Source of the DNA: Anaerolineae bacterium
GTDB lineage: Bacteria > Chloroflexota > Anaerolineae > JAFGEY01
DNA length: 27,540 nt
Assembly: GCA_016931365.1 (NCBI GenBank)
Contig: JAFGEY010000347.1
Location: 1 to 27,540, forward strand
Reading direction: 5' to 3'
Part shown: piece after piece, positions 7,301 through 17,900 of the stretch
Layout: each line of letters starts with the position of its first letter
Numbering within the stretch: the stretch's first letter is position 1
Made by a program: the position numbers and the translations under genes
The notes under the pieces: generated by a model
Databases searched by the model: none
What the model was told of the DNA's origin: nothing
What the model saw: only the letters and a program-made list of their open reading frames with translations

Positions 7301-8812
7301 GGCTGGACCTTTGCCGGCTGGAGCGGCGACTTGACCGGTACGGCCAATCCTGAATCCATCACCATCAATGGCAGCCGGGCGGTCACGGCCACCTTTACGC
7401 AGGCCGAGTACACGCTGGCGGTCAATACCGCTGGCAGCGGCGCGGTGAATGTGAACCCGCAGCAGACGCACTATCACTATGGCGACGTGGTCACATTGAC
7501 GGCCACGGCCAGCACCGGCTGGCTGTTCACCGATTGGAGCGGCAGCCTGAACGGGACGGCCAACCCCATCACGCTGACCATGGACGGCAGCAAGACGATG
7601 ACCGCCCATTTTGGCGCTATCGAGTACAGCCTGACGGCCAACGTTTCCGGCAGCGGCGCAGTGAGCAAAAATCCGAGCCAGGCCACCTATCACTATGGCG
7701 ACGTGGTCACACTGACCGCCGTCCCGATCGTCGGCTGGACCTTTAGCGGCTGGAGCGGCGACCTGACCGGCAGCCAAAATCCCAAGACGATCGCTGTGGA
7801 TGGCAACAAGGTCGTCCTGGCCACCTTTACGCAGGACGAGTATACCCTGACGATCGACGTTGTCGGCGGCGGCGGCGTGGCCAGTAACCCCTCTCAAGTC
7901 ATCTACCGCTATGGCGACGTGGTCACATTGACCGCGACGGCTAACCCGGGTTGGACCTTTAGCGGCTGGAGCGGCGGCTTGAGTGGCAGCGCGAACCCGC
8001 AAGCGGTTGCCATGACCGGCAACAAGGCGGTCACCGCCACCTTTGCCCAGATCGAGTACACGCTGACAGCGACCCCGGCGGGCGGCGGTACAGTGAGCAA
8101 GGATCCGAACCAGGCCACCTATCACTATGGCGATGTGGTCATGCTGACTGCCGTCTCTGCGCCTGGCTGGAATTTTTTCCTCTGGGAAGGCGATCTGAGC
8201 GGCAGCGCCAATCCCAAATCGCTGACCATCAATGGCGACAAGTCGGTCGTCGCCAATTTTCGCCAGGATGGGTATGTGTTGAGCCTGGGTTGGACCGGCA
8301 GCGGCGCCGTGCAGAATGAGCCGGACCAGGATTATTACCACTATGGCGACGTGGTCGCCTTGACCGCTGTCCCCGATCCTGGCTGGGTTTTTGCCGGCTG
8401 GAGCGGCGACTTGAGCGGCACGGCCAATCCGGCGTCGCTCACGATGCTCGGCAGCAGGGCCGTCATGGCCGCCTTTGTTCCGGCCAAGGCGCTGACCGGC
8501 GTCTCCTTTGACTTTGCGCCAACCGCGCCATCTGCCGGCATGCCGATCAACTTTGCGGCGGTGGTTGCGCCGTCTGATGCCACGCCGCCGATCACCTACA
8601 CCTGGACGTTTGGCGATGGCAGCGCGCCGCTGGTTGCCACTTGGCCGACGGCAGCGCACACCTTTGCCCTGCCGGGAAGCTATACCGTCCAGGTGACGGC
8701 CAGCAACGGCTATGGCCCGCCCGTCGTTTACAGCCGCCAGGTGGACATTGCCGCCGCCGCGCCGGAAAACTATTTTATCTATTTGCCGGTGACGCTCAAG
8801 AATTTCAAGTAG
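1367..8812 (+). CDS. Giant secreted repeat protein with transglutaminase-like domain, two PKD domains and sixteen 72-residue repeats
   Basis: Predicted 2481-residue exported protein. I chose the ATG at 1367, which follows a GGGGGA stretch, because it begins a clean signal peptide (MSRANLLLASVFCLIVLVF... ending SVAFA at residue ~27). The upstream TTG at 1325 would put 14 polar residues in front. Order of parts: TSP3-like calcium loops (DVDGDG, DSDGDG) at ~33-90; a transglutaminase-like domain at ~230-470 with putative nucleophile Cys342 (GGACQDNANVFASILRSAGI) and His389 (EYDHAVLIW); an internal RYRVFLPLILSS motif at 593-604; three beta domains ~128 residues apart, each with a DxDxDG-type loop at 624, 753 and 880; a jelly-roll/MAM-like domain at ~1000-1137; a PKD domain (WNFGDG 1173-1178); sixteen InlB-B-like repeats at 1226-2377; a second PKD (WTFGDG 2413-2418); and the end YFIYLPVTLKNFK. 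The product is most likely a surface stalk or adhesin. No sortase signal or C-terminal transmembrane helix is visible. Partner and substrate are unknown. Confidence 0.9.
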   Translation: MSRANLLLASVFCLIVLVFFPISVAFADNPFPDVDGDGLSNEMESTGWYNLAGGPFFTDPLKADSDGDGLADGEEKLFNTHPLDEQSPGLYGRYENSFLTRQYFSVTDPAYLAWTHGGDRYLMTEAIVVRRGTTFRVGGPAGATLTLSGSGLTALSPVADVCNGGWTVTIPSNSTVGTYTVTVSKGGWSKSIPVYVIFELPSDLTQAQIDAYIYDDDPANLRDEVSVWWRTPEWSFYYPGYSETTPPDCGNYPNSPCSEWMYHLAQGYAQAFWTDQFKKAVFVNHAMPAINGKTNRGDATNAIASWADKEFRVVYQGSHNSWATAMYTWNDGTGTTMDGGACQDNANVFASILRSAGIPAKTFLKDYNKTGPNGAHGEGGSFGVYEYDHAVLIWLDGHWKAARSYVTEEKNDPYYPWQNGYKAHQELPGFGYVDSNSDLIVTSDDKWDWQNGSSGGGMVNTVWVNGAPPSAEFSYPNSNWDYEWYSHKPLEIVRTPYMDILNYETWHGDNWAPSEWQTPPSSNPSGRNAQLTYFLPAGIPNPSEPRENWPTNPAPTGCSPSTPAAVCQAFLASMGGQSSDVYVPPSTSPAESRYRVFLPLILSSPSTAPSPIQLGSIVDDYVLDTDGDGREDVLSVRLYVTSTVSGSYQLSGWMQAGESAIRARVDRVYLFSGVQIVQLTFEGQEIGDLGVDGPYQILNAWVAEPDLLIEKVAVPQGALASRWYTYQTQPYAAATFQVRAASFADEFSHQGGDEDQDGYDDTLEISVSLDVAITQTFQVQGDLYDGQGNYVGHAEWKGADNVAVLRFQIAKTAPPYTLNHLMLLDGIGAPLDDRYYKAYEIADLARVYPGPVSVTALNAADGVAPLAVTPDQTFSVAGVDDDGDGRYDRLVVTLGVRVTGSSGTYRVEGLLVDANGTPVAWGTSDPQTLAVGNRQMTLPFDGKVIHDHMSFSSTTQTFRLIAVKIFRNNLSEATLEAQVPVAITTPAYTRNQFDSVSPELFGDDMERGTITTNNWTAQSPWTLSTAAWRSPTHAWRAVASSGNLTSMPIVLGNTINPSLRLNVCYQGSSPSYLEVSTNGTAWTRVMTYTGSVRPWSAQYVDLSSLTGSPQVQMRFTATTPSYWYVDDVYLNAWPPQNYAAFNYAPQPVLVGANTAFTATYGFVTPTLPITLTWNFGDGSPILRLTNTPTATHAFPQGLDYTVRLTVENGYVQVFDTQIVPVYARLDTYAGSGGSIVRNPDQATYRAGNVVTLTAVANPGAYLTGWSGDLSGTANPAAVTISGNKAVTATFAEAEYHLTVNTVGSGSVITTPALPHYHYGNVVTLTATAAPGWTFDRWSGDLDSTANPVTVTMNADKVISAVFTQNEYTLMTTVSGGGAIVKAPNQPTYHYGDVVTLTATANAGWIFSNWSGDLTGSQNPRTVTINGNKAVTATFAQAEYTLSVNTAGGGTVTRNPNQATYHYGEVVTLTATANAGWTFSGWSGDLTGSQNPRTIVINSNKSVLATFGQDGYTLTANVAGGGTVARSPSQSTYHYGDVVTLTATANTGWAFTGWSGDLTGSQNPGTIAIDGNKTVTANFSQIDYTLTVNVSGDGSVSRNPSQATYHYGDVVNLTATASEGWQFDSWSGDLSGTANPTSITVDGNKTVTVSFSRLGYTLETAVSGGGSITRNPDKPTYLYGEVVTLTAVYGPEWSFTGWSGNLSGTTNPQTLVMDGPKSVIASFSPNGYLLNITLDGSGTVTKNPDKSVYQSGEVVTLTATPATGWTFTGWSGDLSGSVSTKTITMDGDKSVTASFMSDEYVLSVNNVGSGYVVRTPSQSYYYYGTVVTLTATPLAGYAFSGWSGALSGSANPATITIDGNKSVTATYTFVGWVLATNVAGGGSVSRSPDLAAFSNNTVVTLTATANPGWHFVGWSGHLSGTANPTQITMNGNKTVLATFEQYEYTLAVSTVGGGSVDKNPDQSTYHDGDGVTLTAVAAPGWTFAGWSGDLTGTANPESITINGSRAVTATFTQAEYTLAVNTAGSGAVNVNPQQTHYHYGDVVTLTATASTGWLFTDWSGSLNGTANPITLTMDGSKTMTAHFGAIEYSLTANVSGSGAVSKNPSQATYHYGDVVTLTAVPIVGWTFSGWSGDLTGSQNPKTIAVDGNKVVLATFTQDEYTLTIDVVGGGGVASNPSQVIYRYGDVVTLTATANPGWTFSGWSGGLSGSANPQAVAMTGNKAVTATFAQIEYTLTATPAGGGTVSKDPNQATYHYGDVVMLTAVSAPGWNFFLWEGDLSGSANPKSLTINGDKSVVANFRQDGYVLSLGWTGSGAVQNEPDQDYYHYGDVVALTAVPDPGWVFAGWSGDLSGTANPASLTMLGSRAVMAAFVPAKALTGVSFDFAPTAPSAGMPINFAAVVAPSDATPPITYTWTFGDGSAPLVATWPTAAHTFALPGSYTVQVTASNGYGPPVVYSRQVDIAAAAPENYFIYLPVTLKNFK
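5042..8497 (+). repeat. Sixteen tandem 216-base (72-residue) coding repeats
   Basis: Within giant gene 1, sixteen consecutive units of exactly 216 bases run without a single insertion or deletion. The consensus is roughly: small-GGG-T/S-V, NPxQATYHYGDVV, TLTATAxxGW, FSGWSGDLSG, TANPxxITxx, GNKxVTATF, then a Tyr-Thr-Leu junction. This resembles the divergent InlB B-repeat (beta-grasp-like bacterial repeat) family. Units 3, 4, 5 and 13 share a 'GDLTGSQNP' subtype with near-identical DNA. The others carry TANP, SANP or similar. Unit 15 is deviant (FLWEGDLSG) and units 9 and 10 lack the usual YHYG. PKD domains bracket the array on both sides. Confidence 0.95.
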
Positions 8813-8818
8813 GGGAGC

Positions 8819-8919
8819 GGCATCCCTTGTGCATAATGGATTGACCGGGATGCCAGTCCGGAAGAGCCATGCCGGATGAACAGGTTCCGTCTGGGGATGC
8901 CTCGCCCCTACCCAGGCAT
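8819..8919 (+). other. Hairpin-rich leader between the two giant genes
   Basis: The 150-base gap between gene 1 and gene 2 contains three successive potential stem-loops built on variants of GGCATCC/GGATGCC: GGCATCCC (8819-8826) with GGGATGCC (8847-8854); TCCGG (8857-8861) with CCGGA (8872-8876); and ATGCCT (8897-8902) with AGGCAT (8914-8919). None is followed by a T-run, so they are not intrinsic terminators, and no good promoter is seen. The two genes are therefore probably co-transcribed. The structures could affect mRNA stability or translation of gene 2, or be remnants of a small repeat. Confidence 0.35.
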
Positions 8920-8962
8920 GATGTGCAAAATTGTTTTGTTTGTTCGGAGAGGAAGAAAACAA

Positions 8963-11900
8963 ATGAACGCAAAAAGTCATCCATTTATTTTGAGAGCCGT
9001 TTATATCCTGGCCTCGCTGATCATGCTCATCCCGGCCCTGTGGGCGGGACCGCTGCCGGTGGCGTGGGCCGCTAACACCGGCTGGCGCAGTCCAACGGCC
9101 AACGCGGCTGATTTTGGCGGCGATGGCGACGGCTTCGAAAGAAACCCAACCAATGCCTATGGCGATGGCGGTGGCAATGCCGAGAGCCGTAACAACGGCG
9201 TCTTCGCGGGTGACAAGACTGAGCGCCACCGCTACTATAACTATGGTCTTAACGTTCCAACTGGCGCCACCATTTACGGCATTGAAGTGCGCTTGGATTG
9301 GTGGCTGGACTCAACCGGCGATACGAACACGATGGGCGTAGAGCTTTCCTGGGACGGCGGGTCGAACTGGACATCTGCCAAAACCGATTCACAGGAGACT
9401 ACTAGCCAGCATACTGTGATTCTAGGGAGCACTACTGACACCTGGGGCAGAACTTGGTCGCCTAGTGATTTTTCCGATGCTAATTTTCGTGTCCGGATAC
9501 TCAACTACTCTTCCAACGCTTTTGGCAGCAGAGATTTTTACTTGGATTGGGCTGCGGTTCGTGTAACCTATAACAGGACTCCATCAGCACCAACTCTGGT
9601 TTCCCCTGCCAATGGCGCGTATGTCAATGACAACACTCCGACTCTATCCTGGAATGCGTCAACCGATCCTGATGGCGACACATTGAACTATGCGGTTAGT
9701 ATTGACGATGGCGTCTATACAGATGTCGGAACCGCAACTAGCTACACCACCGGTGTATTGGCTGAACGTCAATATACCTGGCAGGTGCGCGCCTATGATG
9801 GGTGGACGAATGGTTATAGTTATAGCGATGTCTGGTATTTTACGGTAGATACCGATATCCCTGCTACACCCGACTATCTCTATGAAGGTGACCCCGATCA
9901 GGATTATTACCCTTTGCTATCCTACACACCCAATCTGCCGATTAGTTGGGGCAGTGTGGCTGACACCGGCTCCGGCATCACCTACCAAGTGCAGCGCCGT
10001 GTCAACTTTGGCGGCTGGACTGATCGCTATACTGGTCCCAATGTCAGCTTTGACGATACGGGTACCTTTGTGGACAACGATTTCGTCGAATACCAGGTGC
10101 GCGCTCGCAACGGCGCGGGCAACACCTCCGGTTGGCGGCAGTCCGACGGCATCCGCATTGACTCCACCGACCCGGCCACCGTGGCCGGCGTCGGCGAAGG
10201 CGTCAGCGTCGGCGCCGACGACGACTGGAGCCGCGACAACGTCTACCTGGTTTACTGGGGCACCGTCGCCGACACCGGCTCCGGCATTGCTTACGAGGTG
10301 CAGCGCTGCGTCAACGGCGGGCTGGTTGGAACCTGCACCAGCGGATGGGATACGTTTGCCCCGTCTGGCTTGGATTGTACTACTGTACCTGGTTACTGCT
10401 TTGGCGATGATTCGGTCGGTCACAGCGACGGCGACATCGTGCGCTATCAGGTGCGCGCCGTCAACGGCGCGGGCCGCACCAGCCCGGCCTGGTCCACATC
10501 TTCTGACGGCCTCACGCTGGATTTGCAGCCGCCCGACTCGAACGTGACTACTGGCGGCGTCTACAACCCCGTCTCCTGGCCCGATCAGATCGCCGGCACA
10601 GCTAGCGACGGCGGCTCGGGCGTGACCCGCGTGGACATTATCATCATTGACAGCGACGCCGCGCTGTGGTGGGATGGTGACAGTTGGGAGACCGGCACCC
10701 CGCTCGGAGTTCAGGCCGGCGGCACAACAGCCTGGACATACGCTTTTCCCGAATCGCGCCTGATTGACGGGCACACTTACAGCCTGCTGTCGTGCGCCAC
10801 CGACGTGGCCGGCAACGTGGAAACCGATTGCGGCACCAACCAGTTCACCTACGCCGCCGCCGCGCCCGAAGCGCCCGCGCCCTGGTCCACCACCCATGTC
10901 GATCCCAATACCTGGTACAACAACAACCAGCCTTCCTTTGAATGGAACGAGCCGGCCAGCCCGATCGGCATTGCCGGCTATTCCATCCAACTCGACCAAT
11001 ACCCCGGCACCGTCCCGGACAAGATTCAGGATACCACGCAGCGCACCTACGACGCGGCCACCACGCCGGATGGGGTGTGGTATTTCCACGTCCGCGCGGT
11101 GGACGTCACCGGGCAGTGGGGGCCGGCCGGCCACGTGCGCGTGAACATTGACACGACCGCGCCGCAGACGCCCGGCAGCGTGACCGAGGAAAACCCCGAC
11201 GTGAACTGGGACGACGACGGCGGCGTTACCGTCTACTGGAGCGCCGTGCCCAACACCGGCTCCGGCATCGCCTACGCGCTGGAACGCTGCGTCAACGGCG
11301 GCCTGTCCGGCGCGTGTACGACCTCGTGGGATCCGGTGGCGAGCGGCATCGCCGATACGTACTATGCTCACAACCCCGGCGGCTATAGCGACGGCAACAC
11401 CGTGCGCTACCGCGTGCGCGCCGCCAACGGCGTCGGCCTCCCCGGCGGCTGGCGCGAGTCGGACGGCCTGACCATTGACAGCAGTCCCGTCGCCGCCCCG
11501 GCCTGGGTCTACGAGGACGCCGCCGCCGAACCGGACCGCGATTATCACAACAGCGCGGCCGGCGCGGTGACCGTGCGCTGGGCCGGCGTGACCGACACCG
11601 GCTCCGGCATCGCCTACCGCCTGGACAAGTGCGTCAGCATCAGCGGCGCCTGCACCAACCCCACCGACTGGACGCTCGTGGCCCAGGGCTTGAGCGCCAC
11701 CTCCTACGCCGATTCCGGCTCCTACAGCGACATGCAGCGCATCCGCTACCGCGTCACCGCCGTCAATGGCGTGGGCGCCGCCGGCGCGGCCGCGGCTTCC
11801 GATGGCATGTTGATTGACCTCGACATCCCCGCGCTGCCCGGCTGGGTCTATGAAGGCAGCCAGACGGTGGATTGGGATTACCATTACGATGGCTCGTTCA

Positions 11901-14900
11901 CCGTCTACTGGGCCGCCGTGGCCAACACCGGTTCCGGCATCACCTACCGCCTGGAAAAGAGCGTCAACGACGGCGCATGGGAGTTGGTGGCCGAGGGACT
12001 CACTGGCCTCAGCCGCGCCGATACCAACAACGCAACGCAGGCTCCCGACGGCACAGTGATCAAGTATCGCGTGACGCCGGTCAACGGCGCCGGCACCGCC
12101 GGGCCGTACAAGCTCTCCGATGGCATCACCCTCGACCGCGAGACGCCTGCCGCCCCGGGCTGGATTTACGAAGAAAACTCCGATGTAGATTTTCATGTAA
12201 ACGGTGATGTGACGGTGTATTGGGCCGCCGCTGCCAACACCGGCAGTGGCATCACCTATGATCTGCAATGGCAAATAGCTGGCGGCGGCTGGCTCGACCT
12301 GGCCTCCGATCTCACCACGACTAGCTTCCGCGCCAGCCAAACTTTTGGTGACGAAACATTCATTGAATATCGCGTCCTGGCGCGCAATGGCAATCGCCCT
12401 GTTGGGCAGCCAAGCGGGTGGACAGTTTCCGACGGCGTGCTGGTGGACCGCGACACACCCGCCCAGGTGACCGGCGTCGGCGAGGGCCTCGTTGTCGGCG
12501 CCGACCTGGACTATGTGAACGCTAACAGCTTTATCGTCTATTGGACGGGCGTTTCGGCCACCGCCACCGGCGACCAGATTTACTACACCGTCGAACGCAA
12601 CGTCAACGGCGGCGGCTGGAGCGTCGCGGCGGCCAACGTCACCGCTACCTCGTGGGACGACCCGCAGGCCTACTCCAACGGCGACCAGGTGCTCTACCAG
12701 GTGACCGCCATCAACGGCGCGGGGACGTCAGGTTCAGTTTCCACTGCCTCCGATGGCGTCACCGTGGATACCGGCCAGCCCAACTCGACCGTGGCCACCA
12801 CCGGCTACTATAACGCGACGAGCTGGCCCGGCCGGATCAACGGCGCTTCGACCGATGACTATGCGGGCGTCCGCCATGTGCAAGTCACGATTTACGACAC
12901 GGACGCAGGCCTTTACTGGGACGGCGCCGCCTGGGCCGGCGCTTTAACCTGGCTGACGGCGACCGACACGACGAACTGGTATTACCTGCTGGACAGGTCC
13001 AATCTGCTTAGCGGGCATACCTACAGCTTGCAGTCGCGCGCTACTGACGAGGCCGGCAATGTCGAGGCCAGTTTCGGCATCAACAGCTTTACCTATGCCA
13101 GCCAGGGCCCGCAAGCGCCGGTCGTTGCCTCGACCACCCATCCCGACCAGGACACGTGGTACAATCACAACGACCCGATTCTGAGTTGGACGACGGTCAG
13201 CAGCGTGACCGTGGCCGGCTATGCCTATGTGCTGGATCAGAACCCCGGCACGATGCCGCTGGCCATTGAAAACTTGTGGACGGACAGCATCAGCTTGCCG
13301 GATGTGGGCGATGGAGCATGGTATTTCCATGTCCGTGCACGAGACAGCGCCAACAACTGGGGCCCGGCGGGACACTATGCCCTGCACATTGACACGACCA
13401 CGCCCGGCGCGCCCACCGGCGTGACCGAAGAATCGCCCGATGTGGATTGGGACTATGATGGGAGTGTCACCGTCTACTGGACGGTGGTGTCCAACACCGG
13501 CTCCGGCATCGTCTATATCGTGGAGCGAGAGGTCAGCACCAGCCCGGGGACATGGGTTGTTTTGAGCAATACGGTGCCAAGCACCCAATACCTCGACCCG
13601 GCCACCGGCTATGCCGATGGCGCTTTTATCCGTTACCGCGTCTCGGCGCGCAACGGCGTCAACCTCACCGGATCGACCACGCAATCCGACGGCGTGACCG
13701 TAGATAACGACGCGCCGCTCACGCCGGCCTGGGTCACCGAAAACGCCGCCGATCCGAACGATCAGGATTACGACTCCGATGGCTCGGTGCGCGTTTACTG
13801 GGCCGCTTCCAACAACACCGGTTCCGGCCTGACCTACAGGCTGGAACGGCAGGTAACCAGCCTGGGCGCTCCCGGCCCGTGGACGCTGGTGGCCGAGGGC
13901 CTCACGTCCAACTCGTATCTCGATCCGCTCACGCACCAGGATGGCGAATTCGTCCAGTACCATGTGACGGCCATCAACGGCGTGGGCAGCTTTAACGCGC
14001 CGGCATCCTCAGACGGCATCCGCATTGACGTGGATACGCCGGCTGCCCCGGCCGAGGTCACCGAAAACAGCCCGGACATGGACTGGAGTTATAACGGCAG
14101 CGTGACTGTCTTTTGGGGCAGCGTGACTGATACCGGCTCGGGCATCACTTTCCGCCTGGAAAAGCAGGTCAACAGCGGCGTGTGGACGCTCGTGCCCGGC
14201 GCAGGGGCCTTGCCCGGCGGCACGACCAGCTTCCCGGACAGCGGCGCGTACAACGACGGCGACGTGATCCGTTACCGCGTCCGCGCCATCAACGGCGCGG
14301 GCCTCGTCGGCGCGTGGCGCGAGTCGGATGGCATGACCATAGACAGCAATACCGTCGCTGCGCCCGGCTGGGTGCGCGAAGAGAATCCTGACGTGGATTA
14401 CGACGCCGACGGCGCGCTCACCGTCTACTGGGCCGCCGTCAGCGACACCGGTTCCGGCATCACTTACCGCCTGGAAAAGCAGCTTGGCGCGGGAAGCTGG
14501 AACGTGGTCGCGCAAGGGCTGGCCGGCACATCCTACTATGATGGCCAGACGCAGCCCGATGGCACGGAGATCCATTATCGCGTCGCCGCCGTCAACGGCG
14601 TCAATACCGCCGGCAGCGCCACCGCTTCAGATGGTATCACGGTGGACATCCAAACTCCTGCCGCGCCTGCCAATCTGGGCGAGGGCGACGCCGTGGGTAC
14701 TGACGATGAATTTGATCAGGATAACACCTTTTACGTTTACTGGACTGCCCCGGCCGATACCGGCTCTGGCCTGGTCTACGACATCCAAAAGCGCCTCAAC
14801 GGCGGCACCTGGGTCGCCGCGACCAGCGGTGTGGAAGGCGCCTCCTGGGAAGACCCGGTGTCCTACTCGAACGGCGATCTGGTGCAATACCGCGTCCGCG

Positions 14901-17900
14901 CCGTCAACGGCGCCGGGCTGGAAGGCGCGTGGTCGGAGGCGTCCAGCGGCATCACGCTCGACTTTGCCCTGCCTGACTCGGCGGTGACCACGCACGGTTA
15001 CTATAATGCCTACAACTGGCCCGGCTTTGTCTTTGGCGCCGCCAGCGATACCGGCTCCGATGTCGGGTACGTGGACATCACCATCCGTCGCTCGTCCGAC
15101 AACCAGTACTGGAGCGGGGCGGCGTGGGTTGCTGGCGAAACCTGGCTGCGCGCCACGGATACGTATAACTGGCAGTATGCGTTTGCGCTTGCGAATTTGA
15201 CCGATGGGGTGACGTACACGGTGCGCTCGCGCGCCACCGACAACGCCGACAATGTAGAGACGACCATTGGCCAAAACACCTTTACTTACTCTGGTTCCGG
15301 CCCGGCCGCGCCGGCTATCTCGTCGTCCACCCATCCGGTGCAGACGAACTGGTACGACAACAACGATCCGGCCTTTAGCTGGACGGTGCCGTCGAGTGCG
15401 GTGCCGGTGGTGGGCTACTCTTTTGTCCTGGATCAACTCTCGACCACGACGCCCGATGCGGTGGCCGACACGGCCGGCACGACAGCCAGCTTTGTCGACC
15501 AGGCCGACGGCGCGTGGTGGTTCCACGTCCGCGCCGGGGACAGCGCCGGCAACTGGGGCGCGGCGGCGCATTTCCGCGTCAACATAGATACGACTGCGCC
15601 TCCTGCGCCCGCGACGGTCACTGAAGAATCGCCCGATGTAGCCTGGGACAGCGATGGCACGGTCGCCGTCTACTGGGGCGCGGTGCCCGATCTCTCCGGC
15701 GTCACGTATCGACTGGAACGCAATGTTAACGGTATGGGATGGGTCTTGGTGCCCAATGCAGATGCCCTGACCGTTACCAGCCGGGAGGTGGGCGCTTTTG
15801 ACAATGGCGACACCGTCCTGTTTCGCGTGCGCGCCACCAACGGCGCCGGCCTGAGCAGCGCCTGGACTGAGTCCAACGGCGTCTCGTTTGACACGACCAC
15901 GCCCGCTGCGCCGGCCAACGTCGGTGAAGGCGATGTCGCGCCCACCGACGACGACTGGGACCAGGACAATGCCTTCCTGGTGTTCTGGACCGCCGTGCCC
16001 GGTACCCCGTCGGGCATCACCTACAGCGTCGAACGCAATCGCAACAACAACGGCGTGTGGGAGCTGATGGTTTCCGGCCTGACGGCGACGCAGTGGGAAG
16101 ACTCTACCTCGTATTCGTCTGGCGAGAGCGTGGCCTATCGCGTGACCGCGCACACCGGCGCCGGCCTCAGCGGCGCGCCTTCGGCATCTTCCGATGGCCT
16201 GGCCCTGGACTTTAGCCGGCCTGACTCGGCGGTCAACACCAGCGGCTTTTATAACACCTTTACCTGGCCCGGTTCCATCCAGGGCACGGCCAGTGACAGC
16301 CCGTCGGACGTGGCCTTTGTAGACATCACCATCCGCCGCCAGTCCGACAGCCTGTACTGGGCTGGCTCGGCTTGGGTTGCCACTGAGACGTGGCTGCGCG
16401 CCGCCGGCGCGGCCAACTGGTCCTACACCTTTGCGCCCGGCGATGGCCAGACCTACAACCTGCAATCGCGGGCCACCGACCACGCCGGCAACGTCGAGAC
16501 GACGCTTGGCACCAGCACGTTCAACTATTCGTCCAGCGGCCCCGATGCGCCGACCATCTCGTCGCCCACGCATCCGAACCCGGCGGTGTGGTACAACAAC
16601 AACGATCCGACGCTGAACTGGACGACGCCATCCAGCGGGTCGGGGATCAAGGGTTACTCGTACGTTCTCGATCACACGCCCGATACCGAGCCGGACCTGG
16701 CTGCCGACACGACCGGCAATACACGCAGTTATACTAATATCACCGACGGGCTGTGGTATTTCCATGTCCGCGCGGTGGACAATGCTGACAACTGGGGGCC
16801 GGCGGCGCACCTGGCCGTGCGTGTGGATACCACCGCACCTGCCGCGCCGGCCGCAGTGACGGAAGAAAGCCCCGACGTGAACCTGGACGCCGACGGCAAC
16901 ATCACTGTCTATTGGAGCGGCGTGACCGACACCTCCGACGTAACTTACTCGTTGGAGCGCAGCACCAACGGCGGCGCAAGCTGGGCCTCGGTGTCCACCG
17001 GCATCACGACGACATCCTATCTCGATCCGGTCACACATCCCGACGCCACACAGCTTATCTATCGCGTGCGCGCGGTGGACTCGGTTGGTTTGACCAGCGC
17101 ATGGAGGCAGTCGAACGGCGTCACCATCGACAGCCAGACGCCGGCCCGGCCAACCGGCGTGGGAGAGGGCGACATCGTCGGCGCTGACAACGTCTGGGAT
17201 CAAGACAACACGTTCTATGTTTTCTGGAACGCCGTGCCCGACACCGGTTCCACCATCTTCTATACCATCGAGCGCAGCATCAACGGCGGCGTATGGCAGA
17301 CTGTCCAGGCCAGCTATGCCCAAACCTTCTGGGATGATCCGCAAGTATTCACGGATACATCTACCATTCGCTATCGCATCACTGCCGTCAACGGCGTCGG
17401 CACGGTTGGCCCGGTCTCAGCCGACTCGAGCGGGATCACGATGGACTTGGCTCTGCCCGACTCGGCAGTGACGACCAGCGGCTCTTACGGCCCGGCCAGT
17501 TGGACGGGCAGCATCCAGGGCACGGCCAGCGACGCGACTTCTGGCGTGAGCGCAGTGCAGATCACCCTCCAGCGCGCCTCCAATGGCCAGTACTGGAACG
17601 GAACAACGTGGGGCGCTGCCCCGACCTGGCTGCTCACCACCGGCGCTGCGTCCTGGAGCTATGCCTTTGTGCCAACCAGCGGTGAGAGTTACAATGTTCA
17701 ATCTCGCGCTGTCGACGCTGCGGACAACTGGGAAGTGAGTTATGGTGTGGGCAGCTTTAGCTACACCACCGACGAGCCCGATTCATCGATAGCCACTAAT
17801 GGCCTGTATGTGGGCGCGGCCTGGCCCGGCCAGATCGGTGGTGCAGCCTTGGCGCCGATGGCGGCAGTATCTTTTGTAGACCTCACCATCCAGCGCGGCG

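Noticed and set aside
8876..8962. ATG at 8876 as start of giant gene 2
   Set aside because: No ribosome-binding site, and it would add 29 residues including several Arg and Lys before the signal peptide; the ATG at 8963 has GGAGAGGAAG upstream.
6335..9229. 964-codon open frame on the minus strand with a 72-residue periodic product
   Set aside because: It lies antisense to the in-register 216-base repeats of gene 1. A stop-free antisense frame in one GC-rich unit is copied in all units, so its length is a by-product. It has no start context or family resemblance.
14627..17344. 905-codon minus-strand open frame, and the similar ones at 9917-12340 and 12944-13963
   Set aside because: All are antisense to the GC-rich modules of gene 2 and have the composition expected of shadow frames.
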